DNA of 64,000 bases from Variovorax paradoxus (GTDB taxonomy: Bacteria > Pseudomonadota > Gammaproteobacteria > Burkholderiales > Burkholderiaceae_C), in contig NZ_JAGGNU010000043.1 of the NCBI RefSeq assembly GCF_018614915.1, positions 1 through 64,000 of the forward strand. The letters are read 5' to 3'. Both the position numbers and the translations under genes were made by a program. Under the pieces are notes generated by a model. It had not been told where the DNA came from. It worked only from the letters and a program-made list of their open reading frames with translations, and did not search any database. The first letter of the stretch is position 1. The number at the start of each line of letters is the position of its first letter. Below are positions 17,099 to 26,451 of this stretch, in pieces.

Positions 17099-18094
17099 TC
17101 AGGCATAGCGCAGTTCGCCGGTCTTGCCGCGGAAGACGCGGTAGGAGAACACGGTGTAGCCCACGATGGCCGGCACCGAGATGCAGGCTCCCACCAGGAT
17201 CACCTTGAGCGCCGGTGCACTGCTGGCGGCCTGCCAGATGGTGAGCCGGTCGATCACCACGTAGGGATAGATGCTGTAGGCCAGCCCCAGGAAGCCGAGC
17301 ACGAACACCAGGATGAGCAACACGAAGGGCAGCCAGCACAGCGGCCCGCGCACCATGCGCGTGTTCAGCAGGCCGCGCACGGCGAGCAGCGCCGCGCCCG
17401 TCATGAGCGGAATGGCTGCCAGCGCCAGGATTTCGGGCAGCGCAAACCATCGTTCGCGCACCTCGGCACTGATCCACGGCGTGGCCATCGAGATCAGCAG
17501 CATGCCGCCGACCATCGGCGCCCAGGCGGTGCGCGCCCATTGCACCGCGCGCTCCTGCAGCGCGCCCTCGGTCTTCATGATGAGCCAGGCCGCACCCATC
17601 AGCACGTAGGCCATCGGCAGCGCCACGGCAATCGCGGCGGCGAACACAGGGTAGTTCCAGCCGCTGCCGAAGCCGCTGATGTAGCGCCCGAGCATCCAGC
17701 CCTGCGCCACCGACGCCAACATGGAGCCCGCGAAGAAGAGCCGGTCCCACGTGCGCTTGTGGCTGTCGCGCGCCTTCACGCGGAAGTCGAAGGCCACGCC
17801 GCGCAGGCTGAGGCCGACGAGCATCAGCGCCACGGGGAGGTAGAGCTCGCCCAGCACCAGGCCGTGCGCCTTCGGAAAGGCGATCAGCAGGATGCCCACG
17901 CCCAGCACCAGCCAGGTCTCGTTGGCATCCCAGAACGGGCCGATGGAGGCGATCATCACGTCCTTCTCGGCGTCTGTGGCGCGGTGCATGAGCATGCCCA
18001 CGCCGAGGTCGTAGCCGTCGCTGACCACGTAGACCAGCATCGACACGCCCATCAGCACCATGAAGATCACCGGCAGTGCGGTGTCGAAGCTCAT
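17099..18094 (-). CDS. cioB: cytochrome bd-type quinol oxidase subunit II
   Basis: A 331-residue polytopic membrane protein of the CydB family. MSFDTALPVIFMVLMGVSMLVYVVSDGYDLGVGML opens the first helices (quoted in part; DGYDLGVGML is the family signature), followed by GPFWDANETWLVL and FDFRVKARDS. It pairs with subunit I in a heme-b/d or cyanide-insensitive oxidase that takes electrons from quinol to oxygen without pumping protons. The ATG overlaps the end of the subunit I gene by 4 nt (ATGA), indicating translational coupling. No CydX-like small gene was seen downstream, where 91 nt precede the sensor kinase. Confidence 0.9.
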   Translation of the reverse strand: MSFDTALPVIFMVLMGVSMLVYVVSDGYDLGVGMLMHRATDAEKDVMIASIGPFWDANETWLVLGVGILLIAFPKAHGLVLGELYLPVALMLVGLSLRGVAFDFRVKARDSHKRTWDRLFFAGSMLASVAQGWMLGRYISGFGSGWNYPVFAAAIAVALPMAYVLMGAAWLIMKTEGALQERAVQWARTAWAPMVGGMLLISMATPWISAEVRERWFALPEILALAAIPLMTGAALLAVRGLLNTRMVRGPLCWLPFVLLILVFVLGFLGLAYSIYPYVVIDRLTIWQAASSAPALKVILVGACISVPAIVGYTVFSYRVFRGKTGELRYA

Positions 18095-19500
18095 GCGCGG
18101 CCTCCTTCGACGATCGGTGAAGTGATCGCGCCCGGCGGCGTCGCGGCCCGCTCGGCGGCCTCGGTCGCCAGCACCTGGTCGGGCTTCTCTGCCATGTACT
18201 TGAGCACTGTGACATACGCGACGATGAGCGCGAGATACAGCGCGACGTAGAGCGCGAGCGTGAACCCGATCATCGCGGGCGGTACCTTCGCCACCACGTC
18301 GGCCGTGCGCACCAGCCCGTAGACGATGTAGGGCTGGCGGCCGATCTCGGTGACATACCAGCCCGCCACCGTGGCCACCCAGCCCGAGAAGGTCATGCCC
18401 GCGAACAACCACAGCAGCGCGCGCGGCAGCAGCGCCGGCTGCCAACGCGCGCGCCGATACAGCCACCAGCCGAGCCAGCTGGTCGCGAGCATCAGCATGC
18501 CCATGCCGACCATGAGGCGGAAGGCGAAGAACATCGGCAGGGGCGGCGGATGCGCGCCGTCAAAGTCGTTCAGGCCGCGGATTTCGCCGTCGGCCTCGTG
18601 CGTGAGGATCAGGCTCGCGCCCTTCGGCACGGCGATCTCGAAGCGGTTCCTGCGCGCCTCGGCGTCGGGAATCGCGAACAGCAGCAGCGGCACGCCGCGG
18701 CCGGTCTCCCACACGCCCTCCATCGCGGCGATCTTGGCCGGCTGGTGTTGGAGGGTGTTGAGACCATGCATGTCGCCCACCACGATCTGCACCGGGATCA
18801 GCACTGCCGCCAGCGTCAGCCCCACCCGCATCACGCGCGCCGCGCTGCGCTGCCCCACGCCCCGCAGCACCTGCCAGGCCGACAGGCCGACCAGCAGGAA
18901 CGCGCAGGTCAGCGCCGAGGCCAGCAGCATGTGCGCGAAGCGGTACGGAAACGACGGGTTGAACACCACCGCCGGCCAGCTCGCGACATGAAACTCGCCG
19001 TTCACGACCTCGTGGCCCGCGGGCGTCTGCATCCACGAGTTGAGCGCCAGTATCCAGAAGGCCGACAGCGTGGTGCCGAAGGCCACCATGAAGGTCGACA
19101 GCAGGTGCACGCGCTCGCCGACCTTGCCGTGGCCGAACAGCATCACGCCGAGAAAACCCGCCTCGAGGAAGAACGCGGTGAGCACCTCGTAGCCCAGCAG
19201 CGGCCCCGCCACGTTGCCCACGCGCTCCATGAAGCCCGGCCAGTTGGTGCCGAACTGGAAGCTCATGGTGATGCCGCTGACCACGCCGAGCGCGAAGGTC
19301 AGCGCGAACACCTTGGTCCAGAAGCGGTAGGCATCGAGCCAGCCCTGCGCCAGCCGTGCATCGCCGCCGCCGCGCGTGCGCAGCCAGCGCCAGCGGAAGA
19401 ACAGCAAGAGCCAGCCCAGCGCGATGCTGATCGTGGGAAACAGGATGTGAAAGGTGATGTTGGCCGCGAACTGCATGCGCGCGAGGATCAGGGCGTCCAT
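18091..19500 (-). CDS. cioA: cytochrome bd-type quinol oxidase subunit I, short Q-loop (cyanide-insensitive type)
   Basis: A 469-residue subunit I. The axial His of heme b595 is in ANITFHILFPTISI. QFGTNWPGF, LEAGFLGVMLFG and ILALNSWMQTPAGHE are strongly conserved CydA elements. The length and lack of an extended Q-loop insertion place it with the CIO-type (CioA) group rather than E. coli-type CydA. Together with the upstream type II NADH dehydrogenase it would form a non-proton-pumping NADH:oxygen route that lets catabolism proceed under low oxygen or when NADH accumulates. The gene follows the phasin-like gene by 46 nt. Confidence 0.9.
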   Translation of the reverse strand: MDALILARMQFAANITFHILFPTISIALGWLLLFFRWRWLRTRGGGDARLAQGWLDAYRFWTKVFALTFALGVVSGITMSFQFGTNWPGFMERVGNVAGPLLGYEVLTAFFLEAGFLGVMLFGHGKVGERVHLLSTFMVAFGTTLSAFWILALNSWMQTPAGHEVVNGEFHVASWPAVVFNPSFPYRFAHMLLASALTCAFLLVGLSAWQVLRGVGQRSAARVMRVGLTLAAVLIPVQIVVGDMHGLNTLQHQPAKIAAMEGVWETGRGVPLLLFAIPDAEARRNRFEIAVPKGASLILTHEADGEIRGLNDFDGAHPPPLPMFFAFRLMVGMGMLMLATSWLGWWLYRRARWQPALLPRALLWLFAGMTFSGWVATVAGWYVTEIGRQPYIVYGLVRTADVVAKVPPAMIGFTLALYVALYLALIVAYVTVLKYMAEKPDQVLATEAAERAATPPGAITSPIVEGGRA

Positions 19501-19546
19501 CAGGTTCCTTTCGGGCCGGCGGCGGCGCGGCCGCCGCCGGCGTAGG

Positions 19547-20200
19547 TCATCGCTTCGCCGCGCCGCCCTGCTTCAAGGCTTCCGACATGCCGATCAGCAC
19601 GCCGCTCACCAGCGTTGCATAGCTGTCGAGCATCGCCTGCGAGGCGCGCAGCCCCATCGCGCGGCCGTCGCGCAGGTTCTTCTGCGTGTCTTCCATGAGC
19701 TGTTCGAGCGCCACGGTGGCGCGCGCGCCGGTGTCGGTTCCCTTGCCCTGCATCGCCTGGAAGACGCCGCTCCACGGGCCGTCGGCCGGCGCCGCCTTGC
19801 GCACGCTGGCGAACAGCGTGTCTTCCATCTTCTCGATGTCGGCGAGCGCCTTCTTGAGCTGCGTCTCGCGCAGGCTCACGCCCTGGTCGACCAGCTGCTG
19901 CAGCGCGCGCTGGCTGGCGAGCACCGCCTGCTCCAGCGCGCCGTCCATGCCGGCGAAGGCCTTGGCCAGCAAGGCCTCCACGTCCGGTGCGGGCAGCTTG
20001 CTGCCGGCCGCGCCGGCCGAGGCCGCCTTGGTGACCGTGCCCAGCACCTGCCGGATGTTCGCGAGCGTGAGCTCGCGGCCCTGCAGGGCCTTGAGCGTGG
20101 CCTCGTGCACGGCCTTGCGGACGGTCTCGCCCTGCTTCGCGGAGGCTTCGGAGAACTTGTTGATCAGAGCGGCCTGATCGATACCGTTTTTGAGGATCAT
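19547..20200 (-). CDS. phasin-like helical protein, PHA cluster
   Basis: A 217-residue, Cys-free, Ala/Lys/Glu/Gln-rich protein predicted to be mostly amphipathic helix (TVRKAVHEATLKALQGREL, DIEKMEDTLFASVRK). It has no signal peptide. I do not recognise a named family with certainty; some Comamonadaceae PHA loci carry an uncharacterised DUF of this type. Its position 10 nt after phaB and its composition suggest a granule-associated or phasin-like role; this is inference from context. It could also be a structural partner of the synthase. Confidence 0.6.
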   Translation of the reverse strand: MILKNGIDQAALINKFSEASAKQGETVRKAVHEATLKALQGRELTLANIRQVLGTVTKAASAGAAGSKLPAPDVEALLAKAFAGMDGALEQAVLASQRALQQLVDQGVSLRETQLKKALADIEKMEDTLFASVRKAAPADGPWSGVFQAMQGKGTDTGARATVALEQLMEDTQKNLRDGRAMGLRASQAMLDSYATLVSGVLIGMSEALKQGGAAKR

Positions 20201-20210
20201 GGTCGTCCGC

Positions 20211-20963
20211 TCATTGCATGTGCTGGCCGCCGTTGATGGCGATGTTGGCGCCGGTCACGAACGCCGCCTCTTCCGAGGCGAGGTAGATGATCAGGCCCGC
20301 CACTTCCTCGGGCTTGCCGAGACGGCCTACGGGGATGTGCGGCAGGATCTTGCTGTCGAGCACTTCCTTCGGAATCGCCGTGACCATCTTCGTGCCGATG
20401 TAGCCCGGCGAAATGGTGTTCACGGTGACGCCCTTCTTCGCCACCTCGAGCGCCAGCGCCTTGGTGAAGCCATGCACGCCGGCCTTGGCGGCCGAGTAGT
20501 TGGTCTGCCCGAACGCGCCTTTCGAGCCATTCACCGACGACACGTTGATGATGCGGCCCCAGCCGCGGTCCACCATGCCGTCGGCCACCTGCTTGCTCAT
20601 GTTGAACAGGCTGTCGAGGTTGGTGCGCAGCACCGCATCCCAGTTGACGCGGTCCATCTTCTTGAAGGTCATGTCGCGCGTGATGCCGGCGTTGTTGACC
20701 AGCACGTCGACTGCGCCCAGCCGCTCCTGCACTTGCAACACGGCGCGCGCGCACGAATCGAAGTCCGCCACGTCGCAGGGAACGGCCAGGATCTCGTAGC
20801 CGCGCTGCGCCATCTGCGCCACCCACTCGGCGTGCGACTTATTGCCCGGCGAATAGGTCACCGCGAGCTTGTAGCCCGCATCGACCATCTTGGTGGAGAT
20901 CGTCTCGCCCAGGCCGCCCATGCCGCCGGTGACCAGGACCACTTGTTGCTGCTTCTCGCTCAT
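20211..20963 (-). CDS. phaB: acetoacetyl-CoA reductase
   Basis: A 250-residue short-chain dehydrogenase. The cofactor loop is TGGMGGLG, followed by NNAGITRD (the PhaB/FabG signature), SSVNGSKGAFGQTNYSAAKAG with catalytic Ser, Tyr and Lys, and NTISPGYI. It reduces acetoacetyl-CoA to (R)-3-hydroxybutyryl-CoA with NADPH, the second step of PHB synthesis. PhaB rather than FabG is supported by its place after phaC-phaA. AAGGAG lies 8 nt before the ATG at 20963; the open frame extends upstream but without a plausible N-terminus. Confidence 0.92.
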   Translation of the reverse strand: MSEKQQQVVLVTGGMGGLGETISTKMVDAGYKLAVTYSPGNKSHAEWVAQMAQRGYEILAVPCDVADFDSCARAVLQVQERLGAVDVLVNNAGITRDMTFKKMDRVNWDAVLRTNLDSLFNMSKQVADGMVDRGWGRIINVSSVNGSKGAFGQTNYSAAKAGVHGFTKALALEVAKKGVTVNTISPGYIGTKMVTAIPKEVLDSKILPHIPVGRLGKPEEVAGLIIYLASEEAAFVTGANIAINGGQHMQ

Positions 20964-21003
20964 CTGCTTTCTCCTTGGTGCGTTGTGTGACAAAGAAAAA
21001 TGT

Positions 21004-22188
21004 TCAGGCGCGCTCAACGGCCAGCGCCACGCCCATGCCGCCGCCGATGCACAGCGAGGCCAGGCCCTTGTTGGCGCCGCGGCGGCGCATCTCGTGCAGC
21101 AGCGTCACCAGCACGCGGCAGCCCGAAGCGCCGATCGGGTGGCCGATGGCGATGGCGCCGCCGTTGACGTTGATGCGGCTGGTGTCCCAGTCCATCTCCC
21201 GGTTGACCGCGCAGGCCTGCGCCGCGAAGGCTTCGTTGATCTCCATCAGGTCGAGGTCCTGCGCCTTCCAGCCGGCCTTCTTCAGCGCCAGCTGCGAAGC
21301 GGGCACCGGGCCCATGCCCATGAGCGACGGGTCCAGCCCCGCGCTCGCGTAGGCGCGGATCACCGCCAGCGGCTGCAGGCCGAGCGCGGCGGCGCGCGAG
21401 GCCGACATCACCAGCACCGCGGCCGCGCCATCGTTCAGGCCCGAGGCATTGCCGGCCGTCACCGAACCCGCCTTGTCGAAGGCCGGACGCAAGCCGGCGA
21501 GCGCATCAGCATGGGTCTTGCGGTTCACGAACTCGTCGGCCGCGAAGACGACCGGGTCGCCCTTCTTCTGCGCGATGCTGAAGGGCAGGATCTCGTCATC
21601 GAAGCGCCCCGCGTCCTGCGCGGCGGCGGCCTTCTGCTGCGATGCCAGCGCCAGCGCGTCCTGCATCTCGCGGGTGATGCCGAACTTCTTGGCCACGTTC
21701 TCGGCCGTGGTGCCCATGTGGTACTGGTTGTAGACGTCCCACAGGCCGTCCACGATCATGGTGTCGACCAGCTTCCAGTCGCCCATGCGCTGGCCATTGC
21801 GCGAGTTGGGCAGCACGTGCGGCGCGGCGCTCATGCTCTCCTGGCCGCCGGCCACCACGATCTCGGCGTCGCCGCACTTCACGGCTTGCGCCGCCAGCAT
21901 CACGGCCTTCAGGCCCGAGCCGCAGACCTTGTTGATGGTGAGGCCCGGCACGCCGACCGGCAGCCCCGCCTTGATGACCGTCTGCCGCGCCGGGTTCTGG
22001 CCCGCGCCGGCCGCGAGCACCTGGCCCATGATCACCTCGGACACCGCATCGCCCGGCACGCCGGCCTTGGCGAGCAGGCCCTTCACCACATGCGCGCCCA
22101 GCTCGGGCGCGGCGGTGCCGGCGAGCGAGCCGCCGAACTTGCCGACCGCCGTGCGTTGCGCGGCCACGATCACGATATCGTCTGACAT
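21004..22188 (-). CDS. phaA: acetyl-CoA acetyltransferase (beta-ketothiolase)
   Basis: A 394-residue thiolase condensing two acetyl-CoA to acetoacetyl-CoA. All catalytic elements are present: Cys89 in [12 protein letters not shown], the [11 protein letters not shown] loop, [17 protein letters not shown] with the base His, and the C-terminal SLCIGGGMG Cys. It draws on the acetyl-CoA made by the pyruvate dehydrogenase genes of the same run. AGGAG precedes the ATG. The gene lies 49 nt after phaC and 40 nt before phaB, the usual betaproteobacterial order phaC-phaA-phaB. Confidence 0.95.
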   Translation of the reverse strand: MSDDIVIVAAQRTAVGKFGGSLAGTAAPELGAHVVKGLLAKAGVPGDAVSEVIMGQVLAAGAGQNPARQTVIKAGLPVGVPGLTINKVCGSGLKAVMLAAQAVKCGDAEIVVAGGQESMSAAPHVLPNSRNGQRMGDWKLVDTMIVDGLWDVYNQYHMGTTAENVAKKFGITREMQDALALASQQKAAAAQDAGRFDDEILPFSIAQKKGDPVVFAADEFVNRKTHADALAGLRPAFDKAGSVTAGNASGLNDGAAAVLVMSASRAAALGLQPLAVIRAYASAGLDPSLMGMGPVPASQLALKKAGWKAQDLDLMEINEAFAAQACAVNREMDWDTSRINVNGGAIAIGHPIGASGCRVLVTLLHEMRRRGANKGLASLCIGGGMGVALAVERA

Positions 22189-22237
22189 GGGAGTTCTCCT
22201 TGAGGGTTGATGCGAAGGGAATGGCGGCAGCCCGGGC

Positions 22238-23707
22238 TCAGGCCGCCTTGGCTTTGACATAGCGCCCGGGGGCGGGCTCGACGACGGGAAACTCGGCACT
22301 GCCCAACACGCGGCGCGCGGCGACCTTCGCGCCGCCATGCGTGGCGAGCCAGTCGCTCCACCCGGGCCACCAGCTGCCGTCGATGCTCTGCGCGCCATCG
22401 AGCCAGGCGCCGGCATCGGCCGCGAGATCGCCGACCCAGTGGTTGCGCTTCTTCTTCGCGGGCGGGTTGATCACGCCCGCGATGTGGCCGCTGGCGCCGA
22501 GCACGAAGCGCGTGTCGCCGCCGAGCAGTTGCGTGCCGGCGTAGGCGGTCTTCCACGGCACGATGTGGTCGTCGCGCGAGGCGTAGAGGAAGGCTGGCGC
22601 GTCGATGCGCGACAGGTCCACCGGCACGCCGCACTGCACCGTGCCGCCGGGTACGCGCAGCCTGTTCTCCAGGTAGGTGTTGCGCAGGTACCAGCAGTAC
22701 ATCGGCCCCGGCAGATTGGTGTCGTCGCCGTTCCAGTACAGCAGGTCGAAGGCCGGCGGCGCCTTGCCCTTGAGATAGCCGTTGACCACGTAGGGCCAGA
22801 TCAGATCGTTGGCGCGCAACGCGGCGAACACCGTCGCGAGCTCGCGGCCCTTGAGCAAGCCGCCGCGGCCAATGGCGGCTTCGCGCGCGGCCACCATGGC
22901 TTCATCCACCATCAGGCCCAGTTCTCCGGTGTCCGAAAAGTCGAGCATCGCGGTCAAGAGCGTGACGCTGGCGGCCGGCTTTTCACTTCGCGCGGCCGCT
23001 ACGGCCAGCGCGCTGCCCAGCAGCGTGCCGCCGATGCAGAAGCCCAGCGTGTTGACCTTGTCGGCGCGGCTGATGCTGCGCGCGACCTCGAGCGCACGCA
23101 GTACGCCTTGTTCGACGTAGTCGTCCCAGCCCAGATGGCCCTCTTCGGCCGAGACATTGCGCCACGACACCAGGAACACGGTATGGCCCTGTGCGACCGC
23201 ATGGGCCACCAGCGAATTACTCGGCTGCAGGTCGAGGATGTAGAACTTGTTGATGCACGGCGGCACGATGACCAGCGGGCGTTTGTGCACCTTGGTCGTG
23301 GACGGTGTGTACTGCACCAGCTGCATCAGCTCGTTCTCGAACACCACGCCGCCGGGGCTGGTCGCGACATTCAGGCCGACCTCGAAGGCCTGGTCGTCCG
23401 ACATCGAGATGCGACCCTTCGCCACGTCCGCCAGGAACAGGCGTGCGCCTTCGAGCAGGCTCGCACCGCCGGAGTCGAGCGCGGCCTGTATCACCTCGGG
23501 GTTGGTCGCGAGGCTGTTGGCCGGGTTCATCGCATCGACCACCTGGCGCAGCACGAAGTCCATCTGCGCCTTGCCGCGAGCGTCGAAGGGCGTGGCCTCC
23601 AGCGCATTGCGCATCAGCGCGCCGAACTGCTGGTGGCTCTGCAACAAGCCCTGCTGCCAGGCTTGCAGCCATGAGGTGGCGTCGAGATCGGGGGCGGGAG
23701 TGCTCAT
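22238..23707 (-). CDS. phaC: class I PHA synthase (short N-terminus)
   Basis: A 489-residue polyhydroxyalkanoate synthase. The lipase-like box LGFCIGGTLLG holds the nucleophile Cys224; the catalytic Asp and His lie in ASRDDHIVPW and GASGHIAGVINPP. PPCINKFYILDLQPSNS and ENVSAEEGHLGWDDY-like segments are diagnostic of class I. It polymerises 3-hydroxybutyryl-CoA on granules. The usual class I enzyme is about 560-600 residues with the Cys near 319, so roughly 90 N-terminal residues are absent here. The frame is open upstream but without synthase-like sequence, and a GAGAAG ribosome site precedes this ATG, so the shorter form looks genuine. Confidence 0.9.
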   Translation of the reverse strand: MSTPAPDLDATSWLQAWQQGLLQSHQQFGALMRNALEATPFDARGKAQMDFVLRQVVDAMNPANSLATNPEVIQAALDSGGASLLEGARLFLADVAKGRISMSDDQAFEVGLNVATSPGGVVFENELMQLVQYTPSTTKVHKRPLVIVPPCINKFYILDLQPSNSLVAHAVAQGHTVFLVSWRNVSAEEGHLGWDDYVEQGVLRALEVARSISRADKVNTLGFCIGGTLLGSALAVAAARSEKPAASVTLLTAMLDFSDTGELGLMVDEAMVAAREAAIGRGGLLKGRELATVFAALRANDLIWPYVVNGYLKGKAPPAFDLLYWNGDDTNLPGPMYCWYLRNTYLENRLRVPGGTVQCGVPVDLSRIDAPAFLYASRDDHIVPWKTAYAGTQLLGGDTRFVLGASGHIAGVINPPAKKKRNHWVGDLAADAGAWLDGAQSIDGSWWPGWSDWLATHGGAKVAARRVLGSAEFPVVEPAPGRYVKAKAA

Positions 23708-23721
23708 GGCCGTGACTCTTC

Positions 23722-25059
23722 TCAATGCAGCTTGACGTGGGGTTCGGTGCGCCGCGTAATCAGGCGGGCGAGCGTGTCGAGCGAGACCTTGACGACGCCG
23801 TGCAGCGCCAGCTCGTGCATCTTGTAGAGCGACACGTACATGAGCCGCGCGAAGCGGCCTTCGATCATCAGGCTGCCGCCGACGGGCCCGCCCATCATGT
23901 TGCCGACGGTGCTGAATTCCCCGAGCGACACCAGCGAGCCGAAGTCGCGGTAGCGGTAGGACTTGAGCGCCTTTCCGCCCAAGCGCCGGCGGATCTGCGC
24001 CGCGACGTGCGAGGCCTGCTGGTGCGCCGCCTGCGCGCGCGGCGGCACCAGGCCGCCCTTGCCGCCGTTGGCCTCGGGCCAGCCGCAGGCCGCGCAGTCG
24101 CCGATGGCGAAGATGTCGGCATCGCGCGTGGTCTGCAGCGTCGGCAGCACCGCGAGCTGGTTGCTGCGGTTGGTTTCGAGCCCCGCGATGTCCTTCATGA
24201 AATCGGCCGCCTTCACGCCCGCGGCCCACACCACCAGCTCGGCCGGCAGGGTTCGGCCGTCGGCCAGGCGCACGCCCTCGGGCAGCACCTCGGCCACCTT
24301 GGCCGAGGTGTGCACGACCACGCCCAGCTTGCGCAGGAGCGCCTCGGTGGCGGCCGACATCCGCGGCGGCAGCGCGGGCAGGATGCGGTCGGCCGCCTCG
24401 ATCACGCTGACCTGGATGTCCTTCTCGGCATCCACGCGATCGAGCCCGTAGGCCACGACCTCGCGCGTGGTGCGGTGCAGCTCGGCCGCCAGCTCCACGC
24501 CGGTGGCGCCGGCGCCGATGATCGCCACGTGCAGCTGCTCCGGCCGCAGCGGCGTGGTCTGCGCATGCGCGCGGATGCAGGCGTTGACCATGCGCTTGTG
24601 AAAGCGCTGCGCATCCGCCTTCGACTCGAGCCGCAGCGCATGCTCGCGCACGCCGGGCGTTCCGAAGTCGTTGCTGAGGCTGCCGATGGCGACCACCAGC
24701 GTGTCGTAGCCGAAGGCGCGCGCCGGCGTGACCAGCCGGCCCTCGTCGTCCAAATAGGGCGCCACGTGCACCTCGCGCCGCTCGCGGTCGATGCCGGTCA
24801 GCTCGCCGAGCCGGAAGCGGAAGCGGTGCCAGTGCGCCTGCGCGAGGTAGTCGACCTCGTGCGCGCTCATGTCCATGCTGCCCGAGGCGATCTCGTGCAG
24901 CTTGGGCTTCCACACGTGGGTGCGGTTCTTGTCGATCAGCGTGATGTCCGCCATGCCGCGCTTGCCCAGTGCATCGCCGAGATGCGTGGCCAGCTCCAGA
25001 CCGCCGGCACCGCCGCCGACGATGACGACACGGTGCCTGGAGGGCAAGGGGGTGTTCAT
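23722..25059 (-). CDS. ndh: type II NADH dehydrogenase (NDH-2 family)
   Basis: A 445-residue flavoprotein with two Rossmann motifs, VVIVGGGAGGLELATHLG (FAD) and VAIIGAGATGVELAAEL (NADH), plus the FAD site IFAIGDCAACG. The C-terminal amphipathic part (SLYKMHELALHGVVKVSLDTLARL) would dock on the membrane. NDH-2 passes electrons from NADH to quinone without proton translocation, fitting its place between dctA and phaC and upstream of a bd-type oxidase. The ATG at 25059 is 29 nt after dctA. A second gene of the same family lies in the bufferin locus of this window. Confidence 0.88.
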   Translation of the reverse strand: MNTPLPSRHRVVIVGGGAGGLELATHLGDALGKRGMADITLIDKNRTHVWKPKLHEIASGSMDMSAHEVDYLAQAHWHRFRFRLGELTGIDRERREVHVAPYLDDEGRLVTPARAFGYDTLVVAIGSLSNDFGTPGVREHALRLESKADAQRFHKRMVNACIRAHAQTTPLRPEQLHVAIIGAGATGVELAAELHRTTREVVAYGLDRVDAEKDIQVSVIEAADRILPALPPRMSAATEALLRKLGVVVHTSAKVAEVLPEGVRLADGRTLPAELVVWAAGVKAADFMKDIAGLETNRSNQLAVLPTLQTTRDADIFAIGDCAACGWPEANGGKGGLVPPRAQAAHQQASHVAAQIRRRLGGKALKSYRYRDFGSLVSLGEFSTVGNMMGGPVGGSLMIEGRFARLMYVSLYKMHELALHGVVKVSLDTLARLITRRTEPHVKLH

Positions 25060-25088
25060 TGGCTGCCCTGTCCAGCGGTGCGGCTGCT

Positions 25089-26432
25089 TCAGCGCGGCTG
25101 GGCCACCGGCATGCGGGTTTCGACCTGGTCCAGCACGGTCTCGGGCGCGTCGGCCTCGGCGGGCGTCTCGTTGTCCAGGATGCGCTTCATGCGAACGGTG
25201 TCCAGGTCGTTGGTCCACTTGGCCACGACGACCGTGGCGACGCCGTTGCCGATCAGGTTGGTCAGCGCGCGGGCTTCGGACATGAAGCGATCGATGCCCA
25301 GAATGAGCGCAAGGCCCGCCACCGGCACGTGCCCCACGGCCGACAGGGTGGCGGCCAGCACGATGAAGCCGCTGCCGGTCACGCCGGCCGCGCCCTTGGA
25401 GGTCAGCAGCAGCACCAGCAGCAAGGTGATCTGCTGCGTCAGCGTCATGTCGGTGTTGGTCGCCTGAGCGATGAACACGGCCGCCATCGTCAGGTAGATC
25501 GAGGTGCCGTCGAGGTTGAACGAGTAGCCGGTGGGGATGACCAGGCCGACCACCGACTTCTTGGCCCCCAGGTTCTCGAGCTTGGCCATCATGCGCGGCA
25601 GCACCGATTCGCTCGATGAGGTGCCCAGCACGATCAAGAGTTCTTCCTTGATGTACTTGATGAACTTCCAGATCGAGAAGCCGTGCGCCCGCGCGATGCC
25701 GCCGAGAACGACGAAGATGAAGAGCAGGCAGGTGGCATAGAAGGTGGCCATCAACTGGCCGAGTTGCAGCAGCGAACCGACGCCGTACTTGCCGATGGTG
25801 AAGGCCATCGCCCCGAATGCGCCGATCGGCGCCACCTTCATGATGTAGCCGACGATGACGAACAGGACGTGCGAGAACTTCTCGATGAAGTCGAACACCA
25901 GCGTGCCGCGACCGCCGAACTTGTGCAGCGCGAAGCCGAACATCACGGCGAACAGCAGCACCTGCAGGATCTCGCCTTTGGCGAACGCGTCGACCACCGT
26001 GCTCGGGATCACATGCAGCAGGAAGTCGACCGTGCCCTGCATCTGCCCAGGCGCTGTATAGGCGGCGATCGACTTGGTATCGAGCTGGGTCACGTCGATA
26101 TTCATGCCGGCGCCGGGCCGCACGATGTTGATGATGACCAGCCCCACCACCAGCGCAATGGTGCTGACGATCTCGAAGTACAGGAGCGCGAGGCCGCCGG
26201 TCTTGCCGACCTTCTTCATGTCTTCCATGCCGGCGATGCCGACCACCACGGTGCAGAAGATGATCGGCGCGATGATCATCTTGATGAGCTTGATGAAGCC
26301 GTCGCCCAGCGGCTTCATCGCTGCGCCGGTCTGCGGATAGAAATGGCCCAGCAGAACGCCGATGACGATCGCCGTGATGACCTGGAAGTACAGGGACTTG
26401 TAGAAGGGCTTGGATACGGGTTGGTGGTCCAC
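25089..26432 (-). CDS. dctA: C4-dicarboxylate:cation symporter
   Basis: A 447-residue DAACS-family transporter. Signatures are [12 protein letters not shown]-like [12 protein letters not shown] (serine-rich re-entrant loop 1), [12 protein letters not shown] and [20 protein letters not shown] (loop 2). It imports succinate, fumarate and malate with protons or sodium. Its presence in one gene run with malic enzyme and pyruvate dehydrogenase indicates that imported dicarboxylates are turned to acetyl-CoA, and the DctB/D-like pair at the end of the run is the natural sensor. Classical dctA is usually next to dctBD; here twelve genes separate them. Confidence 0.93.
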   Translation of the reverse strand: MDHQPVSKPFYKSLYFQVITAIVIGVLLGHFYPQTGAAMKPLGDGFIKLIKMIIAPIIFCTVVVGIAGMEDMKKVGKTGGLALLYFEIVSTIALVVGLVIINIVRPGAGMNIDVTQLDTKSIAAYTAPGQMQGTVDFLLHVIPSTVVDAFAKGEILQVLLFAVMFGFALHKFGGRGTLVFDFIEKFSHVLFVIVGYIMKVAPIGAFGAMAFTIGKYGVGSLLQLGQLMATFYATCLLFIFVVLGGIARAHGFSIWKFIKYIKEELLIVLGTSSSESVLPRMMAKLENLGAKKSVVGLVIPTGYSFNLDGTSIYLTMAAVFIAQATNTDMTLTQQITLLLVLLLTSKGAAGVTGSGFIVLAATLSAVGHVPVAGLALILGIDRFMSEARALTNLIGNGVATVVVAKWTNDLDTVRMKRILDNETPAEADAPETVLDQVETRMPVAQPR

Positions 26433-26451
26433 GAAGGTCTCCTAGAAAATT

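Noticed and set aside
22238-24913. Open frame of 891 codons that would make a much longer PHA synthase
   Set aside because: The upstream 400 codons are the antiparallel-free shadow of the ndh gene on the same strand in another frame and show no synthase-like sequence; a ribosome site precedes the ATG at 23707.
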